From the NCBI GenBank assembly GCA_913052345.1, contig CAJXDR010000005.1, positions 1 through 64,000 of the forward strand: a stretch of DNA of 64,000 nt, given 5' to 3'. This document shows, piece by piece, positions 54,623-61,990 of the stretch; position 1 is the first letter of the stretch; every line of letters begins with the position of its first letter. The notes below the pieces were generated by a model, which was given only the letters and a program-made list of their open reading frames with translations, did no database searches and was not told the origin of the DNA. This stretch comes from UBA4421 sp002470275. Lineage in GTDB: Bacteria; Pseudomonadota; Gammaproteobacteria; Pseudomonadales; Azotimanducaceae. A program made the translations under genes and the position numbers.

Positions 54623-55234
54623 CTATGCCGTGATCTCTGCCTGGGCTTGAAGAATCAATGCTTTGAGCGCCTCATAGTCCGGTGCCACCGGATACTGGGG
54701 AAACTGAGCGGTAATGTTTGCAGGTGCTTGAAAGAAAATGCCTCGATCGGCCTCCTCTAGCATCGACACGTCATTGAACGAATCACCCGAGGCAATGACA
54801 TTAAGCTTCAGGCCCTTGAAGGCTTTGACGGAATGTCGTTTGGGATCCGCCTGGCGAAGGCGGTAATCGACAATGCGATCATTCTCGACTACCAGCTTGT
54901 GGCAAAGCAGAAAGGGCATGCCCAACTGCACCATCAGGGGCTTGGCAAAGTCATAAAAGGTATCCGAGATAATGGCGACCTGGAAGTGGTCTCGCGCCCA
55001 ATCCAGGAAGGCTCGCGCACCGGGGAGGGGCTCAAGCTTTCCGATCTCCGCCTGGATCTGGCTGAGGGTAATGTCATGAGCCGCAACGATCTCGAGACGG
55101 TAGCGCATCAGGTCGTCGTAGTCTGGAATGTCCCGCGTTGTTTTTAATAGCTCCGGGATTTCGGTAGACCGAGCCACCGCCTGCCAGACCTCTGGCACCA
55201 AAACTCCCTCTAAATCCAGACAAAGCACATCCAC
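54623..55234 (-). CDS. thrH: Phosphoserine phosphatase/homoserine phosphotransferase ThrH
   Basis: A 203-residue HAD-superfamily enzyme that removes phosphate from phosphoserine and can move it to homoserine. CLDLEGVLVPEVW holds the nucleophile Asp and, unlike the usual DxDxT, has the ThrH-type DLEGVL motif. IISDTFYDFAKPL is motif II and IASGDSFNDVSML motif IV. It starts with GTG at 55234 after AAGGAATAAAC. It is probably monocistronic. Confidence 0.9.
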   Translation of the reverse strand: MDVLCLDLEGVLVPEVWQAVARSTEIPELLKTTRDIPDYDDLMRYRLEIVAAHDITLSQIQAEIGKLEPLPGARAFLDWARDHFQVAIISDTFYDFAKPLMVQLGMPFLLCHKLVVENDRIVDYRLRQADPKRHSVKAFKGLKLNVIASGDSFNDVSMLEEADRGIFFQAPANITAQFPQYPVAPDYEALKALILQAQAEITA

Positions 55235-55356
55235 GTTTATTCCTTACGGCTAAAAGGAGTAAGCATATAGCAAGATGTTCTTTTTTTTATGTCATTTGCA
55301 CTGCTACCTTGCCCACCCCTGAAGGCCCTAGCGCCCACACTGACGGCAAGAGAACC

Positions 55357-56097
55357 ATGTCAACAGATCAAACCTTATATGCGCCTGAAGACCAGATCGC
55401 AGAAACCCAGAGCCTTCTGCGAGACGCCCTCGGCAAGTACGAGCCTGGTCGCATCGCCATCTCCTTTAGCGGGGCTGAAGATGTCGTGCTTATTGATCTG
55501 GTGGCCAGCATGGGCTTGAGCGCAGCAGTCTTTTCGCTGGATACCGGTCGCCTCCATGCTCAGACCTATGAATTCATCGAGCGCGTCCGCAAGCACTACG
55601 ATATCTCCATCGAATTGCTGAGTCCCAACCCCAAGGCCCTGGGCCAACTGGTAAAGGACAAGGGGCTGTTCAGTTTCTATGAGGATGGACACGGAGAGTG
55701 CTGCGGCATTCGCAAGATCGCCCCTCTGCGGTCAAAGCTTGGCACGCTGGATGCCTGGATAACCGGGCAGCGACGAGACCAGAGCGTAACCCGCACGGAC
55801 GTGCCGCTGCGCCAGGTTGATACAGCGTTCTCCACCTCAGAGCACAGCATCGAGAAATACAATCCCCTAGCGAACTGGAGTGCCAGCCAGATTTGGCACT
55901 ACATCCGAGACTTCGAGGTCCCCTATAACGCGCTCCACGATGAGGGCTACACCTCCATCGGCTGCCAGCCCTGCACACGCGCCACGGGACCTCACCAGCA
56001 CGAGCGCGCCGGGCGCTGGTGGTGGGAAGAGGAAACTCAGAAAGAGTGCGGCCTGCATCACCAGAACGTTATCAGCATCAAAACCCTCCCCAACTAG
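55357..56097 (+). CDS. cysH: Assimilatory adenylyl-sulfate (APS) reductase CysH
   Basis: A 246-residue enzyme that reduces activated sulfate to sulfite with thioredoxin or glutathione. It has Cys115-Cys116 and Cys203-x2-Cys206, the four-cysteine [4Fe-4S] set of APS-specific reductases, and the catalytic Cys231 in KECGLH. E. coli PAPS reductase lacks the cluster, so this one should use APS. The ATG at 55357 gives the family N-terminus; a longer frame begins at a TTG. A small thioredoxin-fold gene follows 24 bases later and cysB converges beyond. Confidence 0.94.
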   Translation: MSTDQTLYAPEDQIAETQSLLRDALGKYEPGRIAISFSGAEDVVLIDLVASMGLSAAVFSLDTGRLHAQTYEFIERVRKHYDISIELLSPNPKALGQLVKDKGLFSFYEDGHGECCGIRKIAPLRSKLGTLDAWITGQRRDQSVTRTDVPLRQVDTAFSTSEHSIEKYNPLANWSASQIWHYIRDFEVPYNALHDEGYTSIGCQPCTRATGPHQHERAGRWWWEEETQKECGLHHQNVISIKTLPN

Positions 56098-56121
56098 GGC
56101 GGAGCCGTACCCCCTCTCGTT

Positions 56122-56406
56122 ATGCCCCATATCACTCTGGTGAAAAAAATTCTTGCGGATGGCCACCCGTGCGCGAAATGCCTTCAGGTCGAAAAACGCC
56201 TGGAGACCGCTGGGTTGATGCCGCATATCAACGACATCGTTGTGGCCGACGAGCGAGTGTCTGACTCGCCTGGCATCAAGCTGGCAGAAAAACATGGGGT
56301 TGAGCAGGCGCCCTTCTTCATCGTTTCTGACGGCGATCAAAACCCGGTGGAAACCGTCTACACGGTTTACTTTAAATTCGTCAAAGCCGTCTTTGGCAGC
56401 GGCTAA
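56122..56406 (+). CDS. Small thioredoxin/glutaredoxin-fold protein with CxxC
   Basis: A 94-residue protein with Cys17-Ala-Lys-Cys20 near its N-terminus, a helix after it, and APFFIV(S) as the cis-proline strand. It resembles glutaredoxin-like proteins found beside cysH in marine gammaproteobacteria. It could supply electrons to CysH or act on the same thiol pool; this is inferred from position. Its stop codon overlaps the converging cysB stop. Confidence 0.75.
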   Translation: MPHITLVKKILADGHPCAKCLQVEKRLETAGLMPHINDIVVADERVSDSPGIKLAEKHGVEQAPFFIVSDGDQNPVETVYTVYFKFVKAVFGSG

Positions 56407-57377
56407 CGTCTGGGCAGCGTGAGGTCCTTAAAAAGCTGAGCGCGATCCTGCAATGTTTTTTTGTGCTGTGCTGCCTGGACCCGCTCATCGTCCAAATGGG
56501 GCGCAAAGGCCGAGATGAAATCCAGCATGTAGCGTCGCAGGAAGGTTCCCTTACGGAAGCCAATATGCGTCACGCTGCTCTCGAATAAGTGGCTCGCGTC
56601 CAGCCTCACCAAATCCCCGTCGAGCTGCTCATCGAAGGCCATGGAGGCAATGATCCCTACCCCGAATCCCAGTCTGACGTAGGTTTTGATCACGTCGGTA
56701 TCCGTGGCCGTGAACACAACGTTAGGCGTCAGACCCGCTGCCCCAAAGGCGTCATCCAGTTTGGACCGACCGGTAAAACCGAATACGTAGGTAACAATGG
56801 GTACCTCGGCCAAGGCTGCTAGGGTCACTTCCGGCAGGCTGCAAAGCGGATGGCCCTTGGGGACAACGACGGACCGGTTCCAGGCATAGCAGGGCATCAT
56901 GATGAGGTCCCTAAACAGCTCGAGACCCTCGGTGGCAATGGCGAAATCCGCCATCCCCGTCGCGGCCAGTTCCGAAATTTGCTCCGGCGTGCCTTGGCGA
57001 ATATGTAGCGAGACATCGGGGTAACGCTGGCGAAAGTGCGTCACCGTTTCGGGCAGCACGTAGCGTGCCTGGGTATGGGTGGTGGCGAGGGTCAGAGCGC
57101 CCTTGGACTCATTGGAGAATTCCTCGGCAATTTCCTTGATGGTGCGGGTCTTATGCAAGATTTCGCCCGCCAGTTGGATGACCGCTTCCCCTGCTGGCGT
57201 TACCTGAGTGAGATGCTTACCGTTGCGGACAAAAATTTCCACGCCGAGCTCATCTTCAAGGAGCCGTATCTGTTTGCTTACGCCGGGCTGAGAGGTAAAG
57301 AGCGCTTGCGCCGTCGCGGAGACGTTAAGGTCGTTATTGGCGACCTCCCAGACATAGCGGAGTTGTTGAAGCTTCAC
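56403..57377 (-). CDS. cysB: LysR-type sulfur regulator CysB
   Basis: A 324-residue LysR-family activator of sulfate assimilation that senses N-acetylserine or sulfur status. The helix-turn-helix is at about 19-41 (NVSATAQALFTSQPGVSKQI). KLQQLRYVWEVANNDLNVSA at the N-terminus and the LATTHTQARYVLPETV segment with RQGTPEQI are CysB-specific. The start is GTG at 57377 after GAGAGTCCC. The region before it is AT-rich (57420-57455) with a GGAATA/TATTCC inverted pair, a possible autoregulatory site. Confidence 0.94.
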   Translation of the reverse strand: MKLQQLRYVWEVANNDLNVSATAQALFTSQPGVSKQIRLLEDELGVEIFVRNGKHLTQVTPAGEAVIQLAGEILHKTRTIKEIAEEFSNESKGALTLATTHTQARYVLPETVTHFRQRYPDVSLHIRQGTPEQISELAATGMADFAIATEGLELFRDLIMMPCYAWNRSVVVPKGHPLCSLPEVTLAALAEVPIVTYVFGFTGRSKLDDAFGAAGLTPNVVFTATDTDVIKTYVRLGFGVGIIASMAFDEQLDGDLVRLDASHLFESSVTHIGFRKGTFLRRYMLDFISAFAPHLDDERVQAAQHKKTLQDRAQLFKDLTLPRR

Positions 57378-57473
57378 GGGACTCTCGTCTGTTGCGGCCG
57401 GGGCAGTATCCTCAGCTTTGGAATAAAAATAAAGTTCTATATTCCGTTTAAACCCTAAACTGAGAACTGGGGG

Positions 57474-58415
57474 CTACTGCTCCGGTTCAACTTCCTGGGG
57501 GAGCGTATCTAGAGCGTTGCTGATCCCGTGGGGTACGTGGCCGGTGGGGACATGGGGCGCTGCGCGATCACAGTGCGTAGCATGATCATCGAAGAAGATG
57601 TCGGCCTCGAAAGCGCGTAAAAATGCGGTCTTATCCATCCCGCCTAGGAATAGAGATTCGTCCAATCGAATGTCCCATTCTCGCAGGGTCTTAATCACCC
57701 GTTCATGGGCTGGCGCTCCGCGAGCGGTCACCAGGGCCGTTCTGATAGGACTCTCGCCCTCGGGGAACTCGGTCTGAAGTTTATGCAGCGCCGCCAGAAA
57801 GGATTTGAACGGCCCGCCACCTAGCGCACGGTCCGCACGCTCAAGCTCTGATGCGCTGAAGGCCTCTAGGCCCTGGGTTTGATAGATCACCTCAGCTTCG
57901 TCTGAAAACAACACCGAATCGCCATCGAAGGCCAGGCGTAGGGCGTTATTGATCCCGCCCAGAGCGGACCGGGGTCGACCCAGGAGCGTGGCGGCAGCGA
58001 CACCTTGGTCTAGGGCTGCGCGGACATCGCTGGCGTGGGTGGACAAAAAAAGGTCACAGCCAAAGGCACTGATGTAGCGATAGGGCGAGGCACCGCTGCA
58101 GAAGGCAGCTCGAGTGATGTTCAGTTCATGGGCCCTGATAGAGTTAAAAACGCGCAGCCCGGTGTCTGCAGAGTTTCGGGAAAGAAGAATCACCTCAACT
58201 CTAGGTTTGTCCAATAACTTATTGATATTTAGTATTTTTTCGACTAGAGAAAACCCGTGCCCCGGTTCTAAAACGGACTCCTCGTGATCAATCTGGAACC
58301 GACGGTAAGCCGCCAAACCCTCTGTTTGATAGATGTCGTTAGAGGTGTCCAGGTCAAAGAGCGCCGTCGAAGAGATGGCAATGGTGAGCGGCTTGGGATT
58401 GGCATCCGCAGTCAT
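57474..58415 (-). CDS. 5'-nucleotidase (PF06189 family)
   Basis: A 313-residue nucleotidase resembling cytosolic 5'-nucleotidase I/III-like bacterial proteins that dephosphorylate nucleoside monophosphates. AISSTALFDLDTSNDIYQTE holds the HAD-type nucleophile Asp, VILLSRNSADTGLRVF the second motif, and FLGGMDKTAFLRAF and DIFFDDHATHC the third and fourth. It is two bases after the DUF465 gene. The cell role is not specific. Confidence 0.87.
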   Translation of the reverse strand: MTADANPKPLTIAISSTALFDLDTSNDIYQTEGLAAYRRFQIDHEESVLEPGHGFSLVEKILNINKLLDKPRVEVILLSRNSADTGLRVFNSIRAHELNITRAAFCSGASPYRYISAFGCDLFLSTHASDVRAALDQGVAAATLLGRPRSALGGINNALRLAFDGDSVLFSDEAEVIYQTQGLEAFSASELERADRALGGGPFKSFLAALHKLQTEFPEGESPIRTALVTARGAPAHERVIKTLREWDIRLDESLFLGGMDKTAFLRAFEADIFFDDHATHCDRAAPHVPTGHVPHGISNALDTLPQEVEPEQ

Positions 58416-58417
58416 GA

Positions 58418-58624
58418 TTAGGCGTCCAAATCAGGAATCAATTCACTCTGCACTTTGTGAATCATATCCTTGAGCTGAAGTTTTCGACGTTTCAGGCGCT
58501 GGATTCTCATGTTGTCGTGGTGCCCGCTCTCCATGAGATGAGAGATCTTGGTATCCAAATCGCGATGCTCTGTTCGCAGGCGCTCCAGCCACTGTTCCAG
58601 CTTCTTGCCTGCCTTCTGATCCAA
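58418..58624 (-). CDS. DUF465/YdcH-family small coiled-coil protein
   Basis: About 68 residues, almost entirely helical and charged (RLRTEHRDLDTKISHLMES, then IQRLKRRKLQLKDMIHKVQ). This is the YdcH/DUF465 pattern, of unknown function. The start is best set at TTG 58624, which follows GGAGAG by a normal distance; the frame is open to another TTG at 58645. It precedes the nucleotidase gene on the same strand. Confidence 0.75.
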   Translation of the reverse strand: MDQKAGKKLEQWLERLRTEHRDLDTKISHLMESGHHDNMRIQRLKRRKLQLKDMIHKVQSELIPDLDA

Positions 58625-58684
58625 GTCAATCTCTCCACATGACAACCAATGTAGGGCAACTCGGCGCTACCTGCGAACCACCTC

Positions 58685-59083
58685 CTAGCTGCGGCCAAGC
58701 ATATCCCGCGCTTCTTCCATGAGGGAAGAAAACCGTCCGGTCCATTCGTCGATGGCCTGAAACTCCTCTTCCGTGACGCCGAAGGCCCGCCGAATTTCAT
58801 TCAGCAGACATTCTTCCTCAACCTCGAATGCCCCATCGGCATAGCTAAGACGACACAGATTGAACAAGACGACCAAACGCTCTCGCTTATTCGGAAAAAT
58901 AGCGTCGATCCCTTCAAGCTCCAGGTATTCCAGCTCCGTGCTGGGCGCCAGCTCCATTTCCCGGCGAAAGGCATCCAGCATGCCCTCTTCATTGGGATCC
59001 AGCAGGCCATCGGAAACAATGACATTGTGGGCAAGGCGCATGAGCGTTTGCCGCTGCGTGTCAGAGAGCGAAGCCAGCCACAT
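58685..59083 (-). CDS. TerB-like tellurite-resistance-domain protein
   Basis: A 132-residue helical protein of the TerB/DjlA-like family. TRLAHNVIVSDGLLDPNEE-like (RLAHNVIVSDGLLDPNEEG) and LCRLSYADGAFEVEEECLLN are the two acidic, EF-hand-like metal loops that define the fold. Standalone TerB proteins are not proof of tellurite resistance and no other ter genes are near. The ATG follows the stop of a tiny upstream membrane ORF by four bases. Confidence 0.85.
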   Translation of the reverse strand: MWLASLSDTQRQTLMRLAHNVIVSDGLLDPNEEGMLDAFRREMELAPSTELEYLELEGIDAIFPNKRERLVVLFNLCRLSYADGAFEVEEECLLNEIRRAFGVTEEEFQAIDEWTGRFSSLMEEARDMLGRS

Positions 59084-59087
59084 TGGC

Positions 59088-59207
59088 TTAGCCCAGCAAC
59101 TGCTGGAAGAAACTCAGCACCATGATGGCCACCGACAGCCAGCCCAAGCCGATGAACGCCTTCATTACCAAGTTTTGATCCATAAAATCTTCGAGTAAAT
59201 GCCACAT
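59088..59207 (-). CDS. 39-residue single-pass membrane peptide upstream of terB-like gene
   Basis: An ATG at 59207 opens 39 codons with the pattern of a small membrane protein: a polar start MWHLLEDFMDQNLVMKAF, then a hydrophobic helix IGLGWLSVAIMVLSFF and a short tail QQLLG. The stop TAA sits four bases before the TerB-like ATG, suggesting coupled expression. The ribosome site is weak (GGAAAAA). No family is recognised, and conservation is the decisive test. Confidence 0.5.
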   Translation of the reverse strand: MWHLLEDFMDQNLVMKAFIGLGWLSVAIMVLSFFQQLLG

Positions 59208-59347
59208 AATTTTTCCGTACTCTCTATTGTCGATCGCGCCCTTCACCAAGGCGGTAGTCCTGCTATTCTAGCGATAGTTCTGATCTACGTGGTAGCACCA
59301 AAAGCCCCAATTGGCGTTATTCTTTGTCTGCCTTTGGGGCCAAACTT

Positions 59348-59377
59348 TTGAGCAACCTCCTCTATTTCCGCTAGAAT
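59348..59377 (+). promoter_or_regulatory. Promoter placing transcription start at the nuclease ATG
   Basis: TTGAGC (59348-59353) and TAGAAT (59372-59377) are 18 bases apart. A start site seven bases after the -10 would be the A of the ATG at 59384. No Shine-Dalgarno is present before that ATG. Confidence 0.45.
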
Positions 59378-59383
59378 TTTGCC

Positions 59384-61990
59384 ATGTCTCCTACCTTCGT
59401 CAACCTAGATCCCAGCATCGTCGACGAGCTGGCCACGCGATATGTGGTGACTCCCAACGAGCGGCTGGCCCGGGCCTACCGCGCGGCCTATGACGACTTG
59501 ATGCTGAGCCAGGGACACCGCGTCTGGACGACCCTGCGCTGCACCAGTCTGGCCCAGTACCATCGTTACCTTTTACGCGAACTGATGGATACCACAAGCC
59601 TAGAGATTGAGCTGGTGGACGACCTCATTGCCCAACTGCGCTTTATTCAAGCCGCCCCACCTGACGCCAGCCATTTGGCCTCAACCGCCTTGGAGGCCTG
59701 GCAGCTTTGCCATCGGTACGGGATTCCACTGGATCACCCAGGCCTCCAGCCCTCACGACTGCAGCCCTTTGTGGACTGGTGCCGTCGGGTGGCTCAACAG
59801 TTCAACGAGGCGGAGCTGATTAACGCACAAATTCCCACCCTGCTGCTGGCCCACCCCCCGGCCGTCACCCCGGACCTGGTGCTGGTCGACTTCGAACACC
59901 TCAGTCCGATGGAGGAGCAACTGCTGCACTGGCAGATGGAGCACGGCGCAGAGATTAGGGTACTCCAGCGAGGCGAAATATCGGCGTTTAAAGAAGACGC
60001 TATCCCCGCTGCCGAGCCACCCGCCGCTACCCGTCCCGCCTCGGTACAGGCCTTCTCGGAATTTCAGGAAGAGTTGGCGGCGGCCGCTCAATGGTGCCAA
60101 GACATCCGAGCGAACGCACCTGAAAGCACCATTGGCGTTGTCGTACCTAATCTGATGCAACATTACGCAGCCGTGCAGCGACAGTTCGCCGTCACTCTAA
60201 ATCCGGGCTCGGGCAGCCTGGATATGCCCTTTGACCTGTCCGGCGGACAGCCTCTCGCTAGCCAGCCGGTCTGGCAGCACGCTCGGATTATGCTGAACTG
60301 GGCGATTCAGCCCTTAGACCAAGCCTCCCTGCAGCCTGCCCTAACCTCTCCCTACCTTGCCTTAGCGGAATTCAGATCTCTGGTAACGGAGTGGCCAAGG
60401 ACCTTCCGCAGGCGCATCACTCTGAGCCAGGCTGGCGCACGCCTAGAGGTCGAGGGGGACCCCAGCCCGCTTTTGACGTCTGCCGGCTTATTGGCCGATG
60501 CCGGCAAAAGAACGTTGAAGCACTGGGTGCAAGGCATTCGCAGTCTGCTCCAGGCAACGGGATGGCCCAACACCAGTCGATTAGGTAGCGTTCAATATCA
60601 GGCCGCCCAGCAGGTCCTGGATATGCTGACCCATGTTGAAGGGCTGTATGGTCAGGAGCCCATCAGCAACCTCAGGGCATTTGAGCTGCTGGACCACGCC
60701 CTTGCCGGGCGCGCCTTCGGCAGCCAGCGGGCTGCTCAACCGATTCAGATTCTTGGGCTGCTTGAAACTACCGGCCTTGAATTTGACTACCTGTGGGTCA
60801 TGGGCATGGGCGCCAATACGTTCCCGGCGCAAAGCCATCGAAACCCCTATCTTCCTGCCCAGCTCGCTGGGAGCTTTGGCTTGCCCCGGAGCACCCAGGA
60901 ACAGGAGCTGGCCTTCGCACGACGACTGCTGGGTCATTGGGCAACCAGCAGCGGTCATCTCCAGCTTAGCTACGTGAATCAAGATAACGGCATGCCCGTC
61001 GCGCCCAGCGCTCTGATGCTACGCACGCTAAATGCTGACCTGGCCCCCCAGCAGGCCGGCGCTTCAGCAGAGCAGGCTCACCAGCGTTTGCTGCTCAGAA
61101 ATCCTGGCATGCACCCACAGACCATTCTCCTCGAAGACAGGCCAGAGACGCTGCCCGGCTTGCTACCGCCGGGCAAGCTCCAGGGCGGGGTTAGTCGACT
61201 AGAGGACCAGGCGCGGTGCCCCTTTCGGGCCTTTGCGCTCTATCGGCTGGGTCTCAAAAAGCCGCTACCCCCTCGGGACTTTCTGGACCTGGCTGAGCGG
61301 GGCATTCTCATTCACCAGGTCCTTGAGCGCCTCCTCACTAACGTGCCAGACAGCCAGGCCTTGGCGGCATTGACCCAAGAACAGGTTGAGGCGCTCTGTC
61401 GCCGCAGCATTCGAGAATACCGCCACCTGCCCGCTGGCTATGCCGAGACCGAGGTGAGTCGCGTGGTTGCCTTGGTCACCCGATGGCTTGACCTGGAGGC
61501 TAAGCGCCGGCCCTTCTCCATTGTGGGCGTGGAGCGAAAATTTGAACTGACGCTGGCTGAGATGACGTTCACCTTGAAGATTGACCGCATCGATCAGGTC
61601 GACGATGTGCGGGTCGTTTTGGATTATAAAACCGGGGAAGCGAACATTGCTGGTGCTCGGGGGGACCAGCCTCAAGCCCCCCAACTGCCCGCCTACAGTC
61701 TGATTTCGGACCAGGTCCAGGGCATCTACTATGCCCAACTCAAGACCAGCACCGTGAAGATTAACGGCCTGGCCTCCGAGGCCGCGACTTTGGTGGCGAA
61801 CAAAGCCAGCGGCATCTCAGTCATTCATCCGGATCATCCCTGGTCTGAACAGGTCGGACGCTGGCGGCTGCACCTAGCGCAACTCACCCTAGCCATCCGA
61901 CAGGGCGCAGCCCAGGTGACCCCAAGCGGAGACATCTGTCAGCGGTGTCACCTCCACAGTTTGTGCCGCATCCGAGAACGTCAGTCGTGA
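59384..61990 (+). CDS. AddB-like iron-sulfur PD-(D/E)XK nuclease (probable DNA repair protein)
   Basis: An 868-residue protein of the AddB-like family annotated in gammaproteobacteria as a probable DNA-repair exonuclease. The N-terminal two-thirds is an inactive helicase-like scaffold. The C-terminal nuclease has Asp747 and Lys749 in VVLDYKTGE. Cys612 together with Cys852-x2-Cys855-x5-Cys861 form the [4Fe-4S] pattern of AddB and Cas4 nucleases. With the following UvrD-type helicase it would make a double-strand-break end-processing enzyme like AddAB/RecBCD. The helicase start overlaps its stop (GTGA). Confidence 0.85.
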   Translation: MSPTFVNLDPSIVDELATRYVVTPNERLARAYRAAYDDLMLSQGHRVWTTLRCTSLAQYHRYLLRELMDTTSLEIELVDDLIAQLRFIQAAPPDASHLASTALEAWQLCHRYGIPLDHPGLQPSRLQPFVDWCRRVAQQFNEAELINAQIPTLLLAHPPAVTPDLVLVDFEHLSPMEEQLLHWQMEHGAEIRVLQRGEISAFKEDAIPAAEPPAATRPASVQAFSEFQEELAAAAQWCQDIRANAPESTIGVVVPNLMQHYAAVQRQFAVTLNPGSGSLDMPFDLSGGQPLASQPVWQHARIMLNWAIQPLDQASLQPALTSPYLALAEFRSLVTEWPRTFRRRITLSQAGARLEVEGDPSPLLTSAGLLADAGKRTLKHWVQGIRSLLQATGWPNTSRLGSVQYQAAQQVLDMLTHVEGLYGQEPISNLRAFELLDHALAGRAFGSQRAAQPIQILGLLETTGLEFDYLWVMGMGANTFPAQSHRNPYLPAQLAGSFGLPRSTQEQELAFARRLLGHWATSSGHLQLSYVNQDNGMPVAPSALMLRTLNADLAPQQAGASAEQAHQRLLLRNPGMHPQTILLEDRPETLPGLLPPGKLQGGVSRLEDQARCPFRAFALYRLGLKKPLPPRDFLDLAERGILIHQVLERLLTNVPDSQALAALTQEQVEALCRRSIREYRHLPAGYAETEVSRVVALVTRWLDLEAKRRPFSIVGVERKFELTLAEMTFTLKIDRIDQVDDVRVVLDYKTGEANIAGARGDQPQAPQLPAYSLISDQVQGIYYAQLKTSTVKINGLASEAATLVANKASGISVIHPDHPWSEQVGRWRLHLAQLTLAIRQGAAQVTPSGDICQRCHLHSLCRIRERQS

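Noticed and set aside
58685..59083. Tellurite-resistance operon
   Set aside because: Only a lone TerB-like domain is present; no terC, terD, terE or terZ nearby.
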